A stretch of DNA of 5,282 bases, taken from contig WRDE01000175.1 of assembly GCA_009783605.1 (NCBI GenBank), positions 1-5,282 of the forward strand, read 5' to 3'. This DNA comes from Oscillospiraceae bacterium. GTDB lineage: Bacteria; Bacillota; Clostridia; Oscillospirales; Acutalibacteraceae. The notes beneath the pieces are model-generated. The model ran no database searches. It saw nothing but the letters and a program-made list of their open reading frames with translations, and was not told where the DNA came from. Made by a program: the position numbers and the translations under genes. Shown in pieces: positions 1 to 4,932 of this stretch. Within the stretch, counting starts at the first letter, position 1. Each line of letters begins with the position of its first letter.

Positions 1-273
1 CCATCGTTTGAAGTCTTTAGCTTCGGGCTTGTCGGAGCGGAGGATTACGTTGTACAGGCCGGATTCGTTGATGGCGTATACCTCGCGTTGCTGTCCACCT
101 GACACGAGTTTGATTCGTGTCAGCTCATCATCCTCTATACGCTCTGCCACCCTATTTGTGTCTGACAGTCCCAGAACATCGCACACGTCTTTCAACACCC
201 ACCATGTCTCGCCGTTCTGCTGAACCGTGCGTACCTGCGCATCGCCGTAGGTGAAAATCTGCAACTCATTCAT
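1..273 (-). CDS. Bro-N domain phage antirepressor (N-terminal part, cut by window edge)
   Basis: The 91 codons from ATG at 273 to the window edge encode a recognisable Bro-N domain. It starts MNELQIFTYGDAQVRTV, followed by ETWWVLKDVCDVLGLSDT (residues 22-39), and ends INESGLYNVILRSDKPEAK plus DFKRW (residues 68-91). These are the hallmark blocks of phage antirepressors, which typically counteract a resident repressor and help induction. The C-terminal domain lies outside the window. The start codon overlaps the stop of the upstream 72-aa gene as ATGA, so the two are translationally coupled. AAGGTGG sits 6 nt upstream of the ATG. Family assignment is firm from sequence; which repressor it antagonises is inference, with the neighbouring Xre protein the obvious candidate. 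Confidence 0.9.
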   Translation of the reverse strand, partial: MNELQIFTYGDAQVRTVQQNGETWWVLKDVCDVLGLSDTNRVAERIEDDELTRIKLVSGGQQREVYAINESGLYNVILRSDKPEAKDFKRW

Positions 274-488
274 GCCGCACCACCTTTCTTCGCCGTACTC
301 ATTTCTTTAAGTATGGCGTCTAATTTTTGTGTTTCAGCGCGAATGAAATCACTTGCGGCCGTAGCTGCGTAAAAATCATTATCGCCGTGGTCGGTTTCAA
401 GCGCGATGGTAAGACAGCGGATTATGGATTCTGCTTTTTTGAGGTTGTCGTTGACTTCCTCGATGAATCTGGAATCGATTGTTTGCAT
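270..488 (-). CDS. 72-aa hypothetical protein coupled to the antirepressor
   Basis: I do not recognise the family. The protein (MQTIDSRFIEEVNDNLKKAE at the start, KKGGAA at the end) is soluble, charged and mostly predicted helical, with no membrane segment or cysteine motif. Translation is well supported: a consensus AGGAGGT (495-501) stands 6 nt before the ATG at 488. Its stop overlaps the antirepressor start (ATGA). Tight coupling to Bro-N suggests the two act together or are needed in fixed ratio, but this is context only. No convincing minus-strand promoter was found in the 118 nt upstream. It may be read from the repressor promoter at about 843-871. Confidence 0.8.
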   Translation of the reverse strand: MQTIDSRFIEEVNDNLKKAESIIRCLTIALETDHGDNDFYAATAASDFIRAETQKLDAILKEMSTAKKGGAA

Positions 489-513
489 AAAAAAACCTCC
501 TAAAAATTCGTAC

Positions 514-542
514 TTGAATTCCAGAAGGAAACCTGATATAAT
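514..542 (+). promoter_or_regulatory. Sigma-A-type promoter on the plus strand (antisense RNA promoter)
   Basis: TTGAAT (514-519), a 17-nt spacer and a perfect TATAAT (537-542), with a TG one base upstream (extended -10, 534-535). The expected start of transcription is about 549. It faces away from the antirepressor genes and towards the 3' end of the repressor gene, antisense to all neighbouring genes. The match is too good in all elements to dismiss, but no experiment supports it here. Confidence 0.75.
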
Positions 543-554
543 GGGTCTATCAGG
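532..554. repeat. Inverted repeat CCTGATA-N9-TATCAGG over the antisense promoter -10 (candidate operator)
   Basis: CCTGATA (532-538) and TATCAGG (548-554) are perfect inverted copies flanking 9 nt. The repeat spans the -10 box and expected start site of the plus-strand promoter, where a bound repressor would block it. As minus-strand RNA it extends to an 11-bp stem (528-558, one G-U pair) with no clean U-run afterwards, so it could alternatively act as a weak attenuator hairpin in the mRNA leading to the 72-aa gene. Confidence 0.5.
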
Positions 555-620
555 CTTCGGTCTGGTGCCGTGAAATAGTCGTTTATACCTTGTCCAGAGG
601 GAACGGCTATTTCTCTTTTT
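549..620 (+). ncRNA. Predicted ~72-nt antisense small RNA between repressor and antirepressor operon
   Basis: The call rests on a near-consensus extended -10 promoter ending at 542 and an intrinsic terminator ending at 620, with no credible open reading frame between. The RNA would be fully complementary to the minus-strand mRNA running from the repressor into the 72-aa and antirepressor genes. Its last ~14 nt would pair with the repressor's final codons and stop (607-620). P22 Sar RNA is a known precedent: a ~70-nt antisense RNA that restrains antirepressor synthesis. This RNA, however, does not cover the ribosome-binding site at 495-501, so any effect would be through the leader, mRNA stability, or transcriptional interference. 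No sequence similarity to Sar is claimed. Confidence 0.6.
572..620 (+). terminator. Intrinsic terminator of the antisense RNA
   Basis: GAAATAGTCGTT (572-583) pairs with AACGGCTATTTC (602-613) as a 12-bp stem including one U-G pair at 579/606. The stem is followed directly by TCTTTTTG. On the opposite strand the same position becomes a C-A mismatch and no T-run follows, so the structure is built for plus-strand RNA. The loop (584-601) can form a small inner stem. Confidence 0.75.
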
Positions 621-822
621 GTTCGCCGGTGAACTCTATTATGTCCTCAATGCGGCAATTTAGAGTTACGGCAATTTTTTCGAGCACTTCTGTACCAACA
701 TATCCACCATTGCCCATTTTGGAAAATGTTGATTTTGCGATTCCCGTCATAGCTGCCAATTGGCTTTTATTCAATCCTTTGTCAATCAGCAATTTCCATA
801 ACGGGTTATAGCTCACGCCCAA
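607..822 (-). CDS. Small Xre/Cro-type helix-turn-helix repressor
   Basis: A 71-aa single-domain DNA-binding protein beginning (M)GVSYNPLWKLLIDKGLNK. The HTH lies at about residues 18-38 (NKSQLAAMTGIAKSTFSKM), followed by EVLEKIAVTLNCRIEDIIEF (45-64), the typical end of this small Cro/C1-like family (HTH_26-like). There is no C-terminal dimerisation or protease domain. The start chosen is TTG at 822, because AAGGAGGTGA (827-836) lies 4 nt before it. An in-frame GTG at 852 lies inside the promoter, upstream of the expected transcription start, so it cannot be used. The protein probably controls its own promoter and perhaps the antisense promoter through CTGATA sites; that is inference. Confidence 0.9.
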   Translation of the reverse strand: MGVSYNPLWKLLIDKGLNKSQLAAMTGIAKSTFSKMGNGGYVGTEVLEKIAVTLNCRIEDIIEFTGEQKEK

Positions 823-826
823 CGAA

Positions 827-836
827 TCACCTCCTT
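827..836 (-). promoter_or_regulatory. Ribosome-binding site deciding the TTG start of the repressor
   Basis: AAGGAGGTGA is a ten-base match to the anti-16S sequence, 4 nt before TTG at 822. The strong site compensates for a poor start codon. With transcription expected to start at about 836, the 5' leader would consist of little more than this site. Confidence 0.8.
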
Positions 837-842
837 GCTGAT

Positions 843-871
843 ATGATACCACATGGAGTTTACGTTGTCAA
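843..871 (-). promoter_or_regulatory. Repressor promoter, TTGACA-17-TATCAT
   Basis: On the minus strand a perfect -35 TTGACA (871-866), a 17-nt spacer and TATCAT (848-843) preceded by TGG (extended -10, 851-849). The start site should be about 836. CTGATA (plus strand 838-843) overlaps the end of the -10 box and the start region, a plausible autoregulatory operator position. Confidence 0.88.
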
Positions 872-1030
872 TAGTAAATAAGCGAAATGACTAAAATAAT
901 TATTTATTCGGAAATATGCAGATTGTTTTTGTTTCTATATGGTTCTACCTTATTCTACCCTATACAGCCTGTCGCAACATACAACCGGCTGTATATTTAT
1001 TCAACATGTTCATATTTAGTTTACAATTAA
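872..1030. other. AT-rich noncoding control region upstream of the repressor
   Basis: No gene on either strand. It holds a 12-bp AT palindrome (894-905), a tandem repeat of GGTAGAA on the minus strand (943-949 and 953-959), and a spaced perfect 9-bp inverted repeat (961-995). It is much richer in A and T than the tail genes. It lies between the terminator of the zinc-ribbon gene and the repressor promoter and may carry operators. Confidence 0.6.
961..995. repeat. Inverted repeat TATACAGCC-N17-GGCTGTATA
   Basis: Two perfect 9-bp arms (961-969 and 987-995) separated by 17 nt. No upstream gene needs it as a terminator, because the terminator at 1031-1056 already ends the zinc-ribbon transcript. 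A T-rich tail on the plus strand is present but broken (TTTATT). A binding site for a dimeric regulator or a recombination-related site is possible; nothing decides. Confidence 0.5.
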
Positions 1031-1056
1031 AAACACCCATCTGGTGATGAGCGTTT
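1029..1056 (-). terminator. Intrinsic terminator of the zinc-ribbon gene
   Basis: Read on the minus strand, AAACGCTCATC-ACCA-GATGGGTGTTT forms an 11-bp stem with two G-U pairs and a four-base loop, running into TTTTTAATT. The wobble pairs become A-C mismatches on the plus strand, so it serves minus-strand transcription. It begins 12 nt after the stop codon at 1069. Confidence 0.8.
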
Positions 1057-1068
1057 GGATATTCTGTT

Positions 1069-1392
1069 TCACTTTCCTAAAATAGAAATCAGCAACGCAA
1101 CAATTCCGATCCCGCCGCCGACGCAACCGACAACGGACCAAAACATGATCCAGAACCGGACGGTCTTTAAGTAGGCGTTCTGAGTTTCCATTTTTTTATT
1201 CAACTCGGATGTTCCCGTTTGTTCTGATGTATAATAATTTGCTCGTCGCAGATGCTTATCCACTAAAATCAGGATATCTTTTAATTCCAATGAATTATAA
1301 TCAATTGAAACCGCAGAACACTTTGAACAATACTCAAATCTGTTGGGATATGAGTTCCCGCATATTTCGCATTTTATGTAACCGTGTATCAT
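1069..1392 (-). CDS. Zinc-ribbon protein with C-terminal membrane anchor, moron-like
   Basis: A 107-aa protein. Residues 8-25 carry CEIC and CSKC (C8, C11, C22, C25), a four-cysteine zinc ribbon. Residues 35-75 are hydrophilic and probably helical. Residues 80-105 form one membrane segment rich in G, I, V and L, ending SILGK, so it looks tail-anchored with the ribbon in the cytoplasm. The start at ATG 1392 is chosen because a promoter's -35 and -10 boxes (1446-1418) lie inside the longer reading frame, placing the transcription start near 1411, after the other candidate ATG at 1419. The binding site AAAGGGGA (1402-1409) is moderate. With its own promoter and terminator inside a late operon, it resembles a lysogenic-conversion gene; an exclusion or host-modifying role is speculation. 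Confidence 0.8.
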   Translation of the reverse strand: MIHGYIKCEICGNSYPNRFEYCSKCSAVSIDYNSLELKDILILVDKHLRRANYYTSEQTGTSELNKKMETQNAYLKTVRFWIMFWSVVGCVGGGIGIVALLISILGK

Positions 1393-1393
1393 C

Positions 1394-1444
1394 GACAGCC
1401 ATCCCCTTTCGCTGTCCATTCTACCGCAATCGGGGATGGCTGTC
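1394..1444. repeat. Perfect 13-bp inverted repeat linking -35 region and ribosome-binding site
   Basis: GACAGCCATCCCC (1394-1406) and GGGGATGGCTGTC (1432-1444) are exact inverted copies 25 nt apart. On the minus strand the first-transcribed arm overlaps the -35 box and spacer, and the second arm contains the GGGG of the ribosome-binding site and ends 1 nt before the ATG. RNA from the gene's own promoter (start about 1411) lacks the first arm. RNA arriving from the tail operon contains both and would hide the start. Confidence 0.8.
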
Positions 1445-1446
1445 AA
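1418..1446 (-). promoter_or_regulatory. Promoter of the zinc-ribbon gene, TTGACA-17-TAGAAT
   Basis: A perfect -35 (1446-1441), 17-nt spacer and TAGAAT -10 (1423-1418) on the minus strand. The -35 box overlaps the stop codon of the long chaperone form (TGA at 1445-1443), so the accessory gene's promoter abuts the tail gene with no spare base. Confidence 0.85.
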
Positions 1447-2041
1447 CGGTTTTCATTTTCTTTTTCCTTCAAGGATTTCGAGCGGGCCATACACGACCCG
1501 ATAATAAATGCTTTTTCTTCTTTCGATAAAGCCGCGTACTGCGAGGGGAGGATGTGAAGTTCCTGAAGGCAATAATGCACAACTGCCGCTTCCGGGTCAT
1601 CCTCCAGGATCAGTTTTTTATCTCTTCAGCCAACTCCGAAACGGGAACCTCGTTGTTTACCCGCTGCACCTTCAATTGGTACGCCGAATACTCGCCGGAG
1701 ACGCACAGCAGCGCTTTAAGTAACGCCTCCTCGCCGAAGATGCCGTAGGAATTTTGCAATTCTTCGCTTTTCAAGTTGGGGTAAACGGTACTCTCGACCG
1801 CCAGCATCGTCAGGTACCGGACCTGGTCGAATGTTTTAACCCGCCTGGTTTCTCCCTCCGGGATTTCCCATTTGACGCAGTCGGACTGGATGGCTTCGTC
1901 CTCATCCGGCGTGATGGCGCGGAGTTCAAACTCGACCGGTTTCCCGTTTTTATCCTTGATCCGGGGTGACGGCGCGAATTTCACGTTTTCCGGCTGCGGA
2001 ACATTCTGCTTGAGAAATATGGAAATGTCAAACTTATCCAT
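1443..2041 (-). CDS. Tail assembly chaperone, long form by -1 ribosomal frameshift
   Basis: Slippage at AAAAAAC (1619-1613) bypasses the TGA and continues in the -1 frame with LILEDDPEAAVVHYCLQELH, through SKEEKAFIIGSCMAR to stop at 1443, adding 56 residues for a total of 199 aa. The extension reads like the second chaperone domain of contractile tails, including the EEKAF-I-I-GS pattern. Long and short forms made from one gene by -1 frameshifting are established for tail chaperones (lambda G/GT, P2 E/E'). The long form usually bridges tail tube subunits and the tape measure. I see no strong stimulatory pseudoknot; small stems just downstream are weak. Confidence 0.82.
1610..2041 (-). CDS. 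xkdN: XkdN-like tail assembly chaperone, short form
   Basis: A 143-aa protein with the features of the XkdN-like chaperone family. It has an early MDKFDISIFL, then a conserved NVKFAPSPRIKDKNGKPVEF block (about residues 19-38) leading to LRAITPDEDEAI. The C-terminal half holds YLTMLAVESTVYPNLKSEEL and the GEEALLKALL helix. It coats the tape measure during tail assembly and is absent from the finished virion. It lies 15 nt after the tail tube gene, with AAAGGAT before the ATG. It terminates at TGA 1612-1610 immediately after a slippery heptamer. Confidence 0.88.
   Translation of the reverse strand: MDKFDISIFLKQNVPQPENVKFAPSPRIKDKNGKPVEFELRAITPDEDEAIQSDCVKWEIPEGETRRVKTFDQVRYLTMLAVESTVYPNLKSEELQNSYGIFGEEALLKALLCVSGEYSAYQLKVQRVNNEVPVSELAEEIKN
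1613..1619 (-). other. Programmed -1 frameshift slippery site A-AAA-AAC
   Basis: In the chaperone frame the codons are ATA AAA AAC TGA. Both tRNAs can re-pair one base back on AAA AAA, matching the X-XXY-YYZ rule, and the stop codon directly follows. The open -1 frame beyond it encodes a chaperone-like extension. Confidence 0.85.
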
Positions 2042-2056
2042 GTGATTATCCTTTCT

Positions 2057-2536
2057 TTATCGGCTGCCCGGCAGCTCTTTGAATTTTTCCGGCATATCCC
2101 AATCCTCGAAGGTGCCGGAGATATCCTCGTCGAGGACGTTCTCCCCGGCCTCGTACTTCGCCAGCACGAGGGTATCGATCAAGCAGCCGGTATGCGTGAT
2201 GGTCTGACGGCCGACGGTGGTGCCCTTGTCCTCGTTCGTCACCTGGATGGTGAAAGGTGTAAGGATTCCTGTTTCCTTATAATTTTTCAACCATGCCCGG
2301 AACGCGGACTGGTTGTAATGGGCGGTGCCGGTCCAGGTGTTTTTCGTGCCGGCCGGTTTATGCCCTTTTTGAACCTCGCCGAGAATCGGAACTTCCGCAA
2401 GGGTTATACCTGTTTTGGATTCGAACTTATACAAGTTCATCATATTGTACCGGTTTCCGTCAAGGGTCACCCAGCAGGTAGCCAGCGCACCGTATACCGA
2501 ATCCGTAGCCTTCATTTTCGCAGCTTTTGTAGCCAT
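2057..2536 (-). CDS. xkdM: Tail tube protein, XkdM-like
   Basis: A 159-aa protein of the XkdM/DUF2001 tail tube family, which forms the inner tube of contractile tails. Diagnostic blocks are GALATCWVTLDGNRYNMMNL (about residues 16-35), EVPILGEVQKGHK (48-60), GTAHYNQSAFRAWLKNYK (70-87), QVTNEDKGTTVGRQTITHTG (98-117) and the ending EDWDMPEKFKEL. Its length is normal for the family. AAGGAGAG (2543-2550) precedes the ATG by 6 nt, and it follows the sheath gene by 16 nt, the usual sheath-tube order. Confidence 0.93.
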   Translation of the reverse strand: MATKAAKMKATDSVYGALATCWVTLDGNRYNMMNLYKFESKTGITLAEVPILGEVQKGHKPAGTKNTWTGTAHYNQSAFRAWLKNYKETGILTPFTIQVTNEDKGTTVGRQTITHTGCLIDTLVLAKYEAGENVLDEDISGTFEDWDMPEKFKELPGSR

Positions 2537-2552
2537 TGTCTACTCTCCTTTC

Positions 2553-3851
2553 TCAGCGAATCCGCACGGTCATGTACATCTGCAGCATGACGCCGGCGAT
2601 ATTGATGTTGTCCCGGACAGTGACGGCGTTCTTGCTGTCACCCGGCAGCACCTCCACGTCGTCGGACGAAAAGTCCTGAATCGCCCGGATATCCTGCAGG
2701 ACCCGGCGCTGGCCGACAAGATCCTGCCACAGACTGATCCGGCCGTCCTCGTCGTTCGGCACGTTGCCGAGGTATTTGGTGTTGAACAGCATCGCGCCGT
2801 CATTGGCGAGCTGGTCGATGACCCTGATGGTCTGGTTTTCCTTGAAGATGTCACCCTTTTCCGGGGTAACGGTGGTGAGGCTGTTGATGTCCGCAAGGAC
2901 GCGGATATCCGACCCCACCCGGTGGAACGCGAATTTGCCTTCCCGTATCGCCGTCTCCAGTTGGATTTGGGTATGGGACACGTCCAGCTCAAACTCGCCG
3001 TCGTACACGGTATTCGCCGCTGACCTGTTGACCGGGGTACCGGCATTCTTGCCGGTCACCCAGTAAACCGCGGAATACACCGCGGCGCCGACGGTTTTGT
3101 TCAGGACGTTTATCACGCCCTCGTAGTCGGCGGCGCTGTCGTAGACTACGCATTGGAACTTCGCGCCCCGCTCGTCGCGCATCCGCTCGGTGAACGACGC
3201 GAACAGCTTTTTAACCGTCACGTCATCGGACGGGCAGCACATCGTATTGAAGGAATACCCTTCACTGGCGTCGAGGTACGCCTGGAAGTCGCTGTTCTGC
3301 ACCGTCGGAGAAACGCCGCCGGTCAGCGGCATTCCCGCCGTCACGGCCAGCGGCGCGGGCTTCCAGTCAACGAAATCGTTGGCGACCAGCTCACCGGCGT
3401 TCGCGACAGTCTGCGCATCGACAACGACCGTGCCCAAGAACAGGGTCACATCAAATTTCGCGGGGTCATCGACGTTCGCCGCGATGACCACCTTCAGATC
3501 GTTCCCTCTGATCCCCGCGTATTTCGCGGCAGCATGGGTGTTTGCCGCTTTCGTTCCGCCGGTGCCGAGCCGGAACAGGTAACCCAACCGGCAGCCTTTC
3601 ATCAGGTCACGCAGCCACATCAGCTGCGGCGCCGAATAGTCGTAGCCGAACAGCTTCATGCTGTCCTTTTGTAAATCCTCCGCCCTGACCTCCGCCATCG
3701 CGCCGGAAGCGCCCCAGTCGAGGACATAGGGCGAGGTCACGATACCGCGGTCGGAGAGCGCCCGCGAAGCGGTCATCGCGGATATAAAGTTGATGAAACT
3801 GCCGGGCAGTATCTTGTTTTGGGACGTAAAAGTCCCACCGCCGAGAGCCAT
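2553..3851 (-). CDS. xkdK: Contractile tail sheath protein, XkdK-like
   Basis: A 432-aa sheath protein. The start MALGGGTFTSQNKILPGSFI is the typical N-terminus of the PBSX-type family, and the region LADINSLTTVTPEKGDIF, around residue 320, followed by IRVIDQLAND, is the conserved C-terminal sheath core. The central part (about residues 90-270) contains the more variable sheath domain. It polymerises around the tail tube and contracts at infection. The length is slightly below that usual for XkdK and nothing appears missing. Its ATG follows the TAA of the 59-aa gene without a gap, and AAGGTG (3858-3863) within that gene supplies the binding site. Confidence 0.95.
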   Translation of the reverse strand: MALGGGTFTSQNKILPGSFINFISAMTASRALSDRGIVTSPYVLDWGASGAMAEVRAEDLQKDSMKLFGYDYSAPQLMWLRDLMKGCRLGYLFRLGTGGTKAANTHAAAKYAGIRGNDLKVVIAANVDDPAKFDVTLFLGTVVVDAQTVANAGELVANDFVDWKPAPLAVTAGMPLTGGVSPTVQNSDFQAYLDASEGYSFNTMCCPSDDVTVKKLFASFTERMRDERGAKFQCVVYDSAADYEGVINVLNKTVGAAVYSAVYWVTGKNAGTPVNRSAANTVYDGEFELDVSHTQIQLETAIREGKFAFHRVGSDIRVLADINSLTTVTPEKGDIFKENQTIRVIDQLANDGAMLFNTKYLGNVPNDEDGRISLWQDLVGQRRVLQDIRAIQDFSSDDVEVLPGDSKNAVTVRDNINIAGVMLQMYMTVRIR

Positions 3852-4031
3852 TTATTTCACCTTGCCTTCCATGAATTTTTTGATTATTTCGTCCACCTCA
3901 TCGCGCGTGTACGATTTGCCGCCGTCCAACAAGACGCCCAGCAAGTCACGCCGACCGGTGTAACGTTTTGAGCCGAGCAGCTGATCCTTGGTAAACTTCG
4001 GGACAGCCGCCGGTTCGGTATTGTTTGCCAT
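3852..4031 (-). CDS. 59-aa protein directly upstream of the sheath gene
   Basis: A short gene encoding MANNTEPAAVPKFTKDQLLG at the start and ending DEIIKKFMEGKVK. A small protein of this style, with KFTKDQLLGSKRYTGRRDLL and a TRDEVDEIIKKF helix, is common just before the sheath gene in xkd-type prophages; its function is not established to my knowledge. It is soluble, basic and has no membrane segment. AAAGGA lies 9 nt before the ATG. TAA (3854-3852) abuts the sheath ATG, giving coupled translation. Confidence 0.88.
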   Translation of the reverse strand: MANNTEPAAVPKFTKDQLLGSKRYTGRRDLLGVLLDGGKSYTRDEVDEIIKKFMEGKVK

Positions 4032-4046
4032 ATGATCTCATCCTTT

Positions 4047-4493
4047 CTACACTACGCTGGGCGTATAATTGAATTCCTGCATCGGATCGCCGTCATCGGT
4101 CGGCCGGAAATACCGCGGGGCATAGGAAACGAAAAAATGCAGCACGCCGTCGACTACCTCCCAATTCATACCGGTGCCGCGGAGCGGGTCGCCCGTCGGC
4201 AATGTTATCAATTCCAGAGCCGCTTCCAGTTGATCCGCGACCGCGTAGCAATCCTTGTTAATATTAGTCGGGTCGTTTTCGGATTTCGGAAAATAGTGAA
4301 TATCGAACAGCGTCGACAGCGTGTACCTCGGCCCGATCTCCCGGTCCTTATTGGCGTCCAGCAGCAGCACGATGAAGTCGCCGGGGTTCAATCCCTGCTC
4401 GACCTCATCGGTGAAAATCTGGCAGTCCGGGTATTCCGCACGAATAGCCAGGGTGATGCCGTCAAGGATGATATTGGTACTGATCTCAGCCAC
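4047..4493 (-). CDS. Tail terminator-like protein (DUF6838-like, XkdJ position)
   Basis: A 148-aa protein with the pattern of the DUF6838 phage tail terminator group: N-terminal helix ISTNIILDGITLAIRAEYP, then IFTDEVEQGLNPGDFIVLLL (about residues 26-45), R-Y-TLSTLFDIHYFPKSE, and a C-terminal sheet WEVVDGVLHFFVSYAPRYF. Tail terminators cap the tube and sheath and join the tail to the head. The start is GTG at 4493, inside the end of the upstream gene (8-nt overlap), with AGGGGGGT located 6 nt before it. Family recognition is good; the exact role is from family and position. Confidence 0.8.
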   Translation of the reverse strand: MAEISTNIILDGITLAIRAEYPDCQIFTDEVEQGLNPGDFIVLLLDANKDREIGPRYTLSTLFDIHYFPKSENDPTNINKDCYAVADQLEAALELITLPTGDPLRGTGMNWEVVDGVLHFFVSYAPRYFRPTDDGDPMQEFNYTPSVV

Positions 4494-4932
4494 GAAATAC
4501 CCCCCTCAGCCACTTCTCCAGCTTTTTTTCTAAAATACCCAGTGTCATCTGCCGCAGCTGATGCTCCGAAATGGTCAGCATAAACCGGCCGGGGACCCAT
4601 CCGCCGTTAGCGGTTCGATGCCCGTACTCCACATACGACGCGTAATCCACCGGGTTGATAATCTCCACCTGGTAGGCGTTGCCGACCTTCGTTACCGTGA
4701 TATCTTTTGCTTTTCCCCAGCCGCGCCGCAGCGTGCCGCCCTTTTTACCCGACTTCTTTACTTGGTCGTACTTGCCGACCGGCGTCGCAGGAATAACCAG
4801 ACTGAGCAGCCGCGCCGCCAACTCCTTGACCGCCGCCTCACAGAACGCGTCACAGCTCGCCTTATCCAATTGCGCAAGCTGTTGCTGAAATTTCACCAAT
4901 CCTTTATAATCGCATTTGCCCCAGCTGGCCAT
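4486..4932 (-). CDS. HK97 gp10-like head-tail protein (XkdI position)
   Basis: A 148-aa protein with the HK97 gp10 signature: an N-terminal helical region with CEAAVKELAARLLSLVIPATPVG, a positively charged GTLRRGW segment (about 67-73), then NPVDYASYVEYGHRT (94-108) and W-VPGRFML (112-119). Such proteins join the connector to the tail. ATG at 4932 is chosen: it overlaps the upstream TAA as TAATG, and AGAGGTGG lies just upstream. A GTG three codons earlier (4941) sits within that binding site. Confidence 0.88.
   Translation of the reverse strand: MASWGKCDYKGLVKFQQQLAQLDKASCDAFCEAAVKELAARLLSLVIPATPVGKYDQVKKSGKKGGTLRRGWGKAKDITVTKVGNAYQVEIINPVDYASYVEYGHRTANGGWVPGRFMLTISEHQLRQMTLGILEKKLEKWLRGVFRG

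Noticed and set aside
8..223. Plus-strand 71-codon open frame at the window start
   Set aside because: It lies opposite the Bro-N domain and has no signs of coding.
489..606. A minus-strand promoter for the 72-aa and antirepressor genes
   Set aside because: Only weak matches were found (for example TTTCAC-17-TGATAG); none justify a call.
590..811. Plus-strand 73-codon open frame
   Set aside because: It is the complement of the clear Xre repressor, has no family features and no ribosome-binding site.
894..905. 12-bp palindrome AAATAATTATTT
   Set aside because: All A/T in an AT-rich region, so chance is a fair explanation; mentioned only as part of the control region.
1393..1446. Longer 125-aa start for the zinc-ribbon protein
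   Set aside because: The extra codons overlap a near-consensus promoter and the inverted repeat; the expected mRNA begins after both upstream start codons.
2042..3674. Long plus-strand open frames opposite the tail tube and sheath genes
   Set aside because: They are antisense shadows of strongly recognised, GC-rich tail genes; no conserved domains are visible in them.
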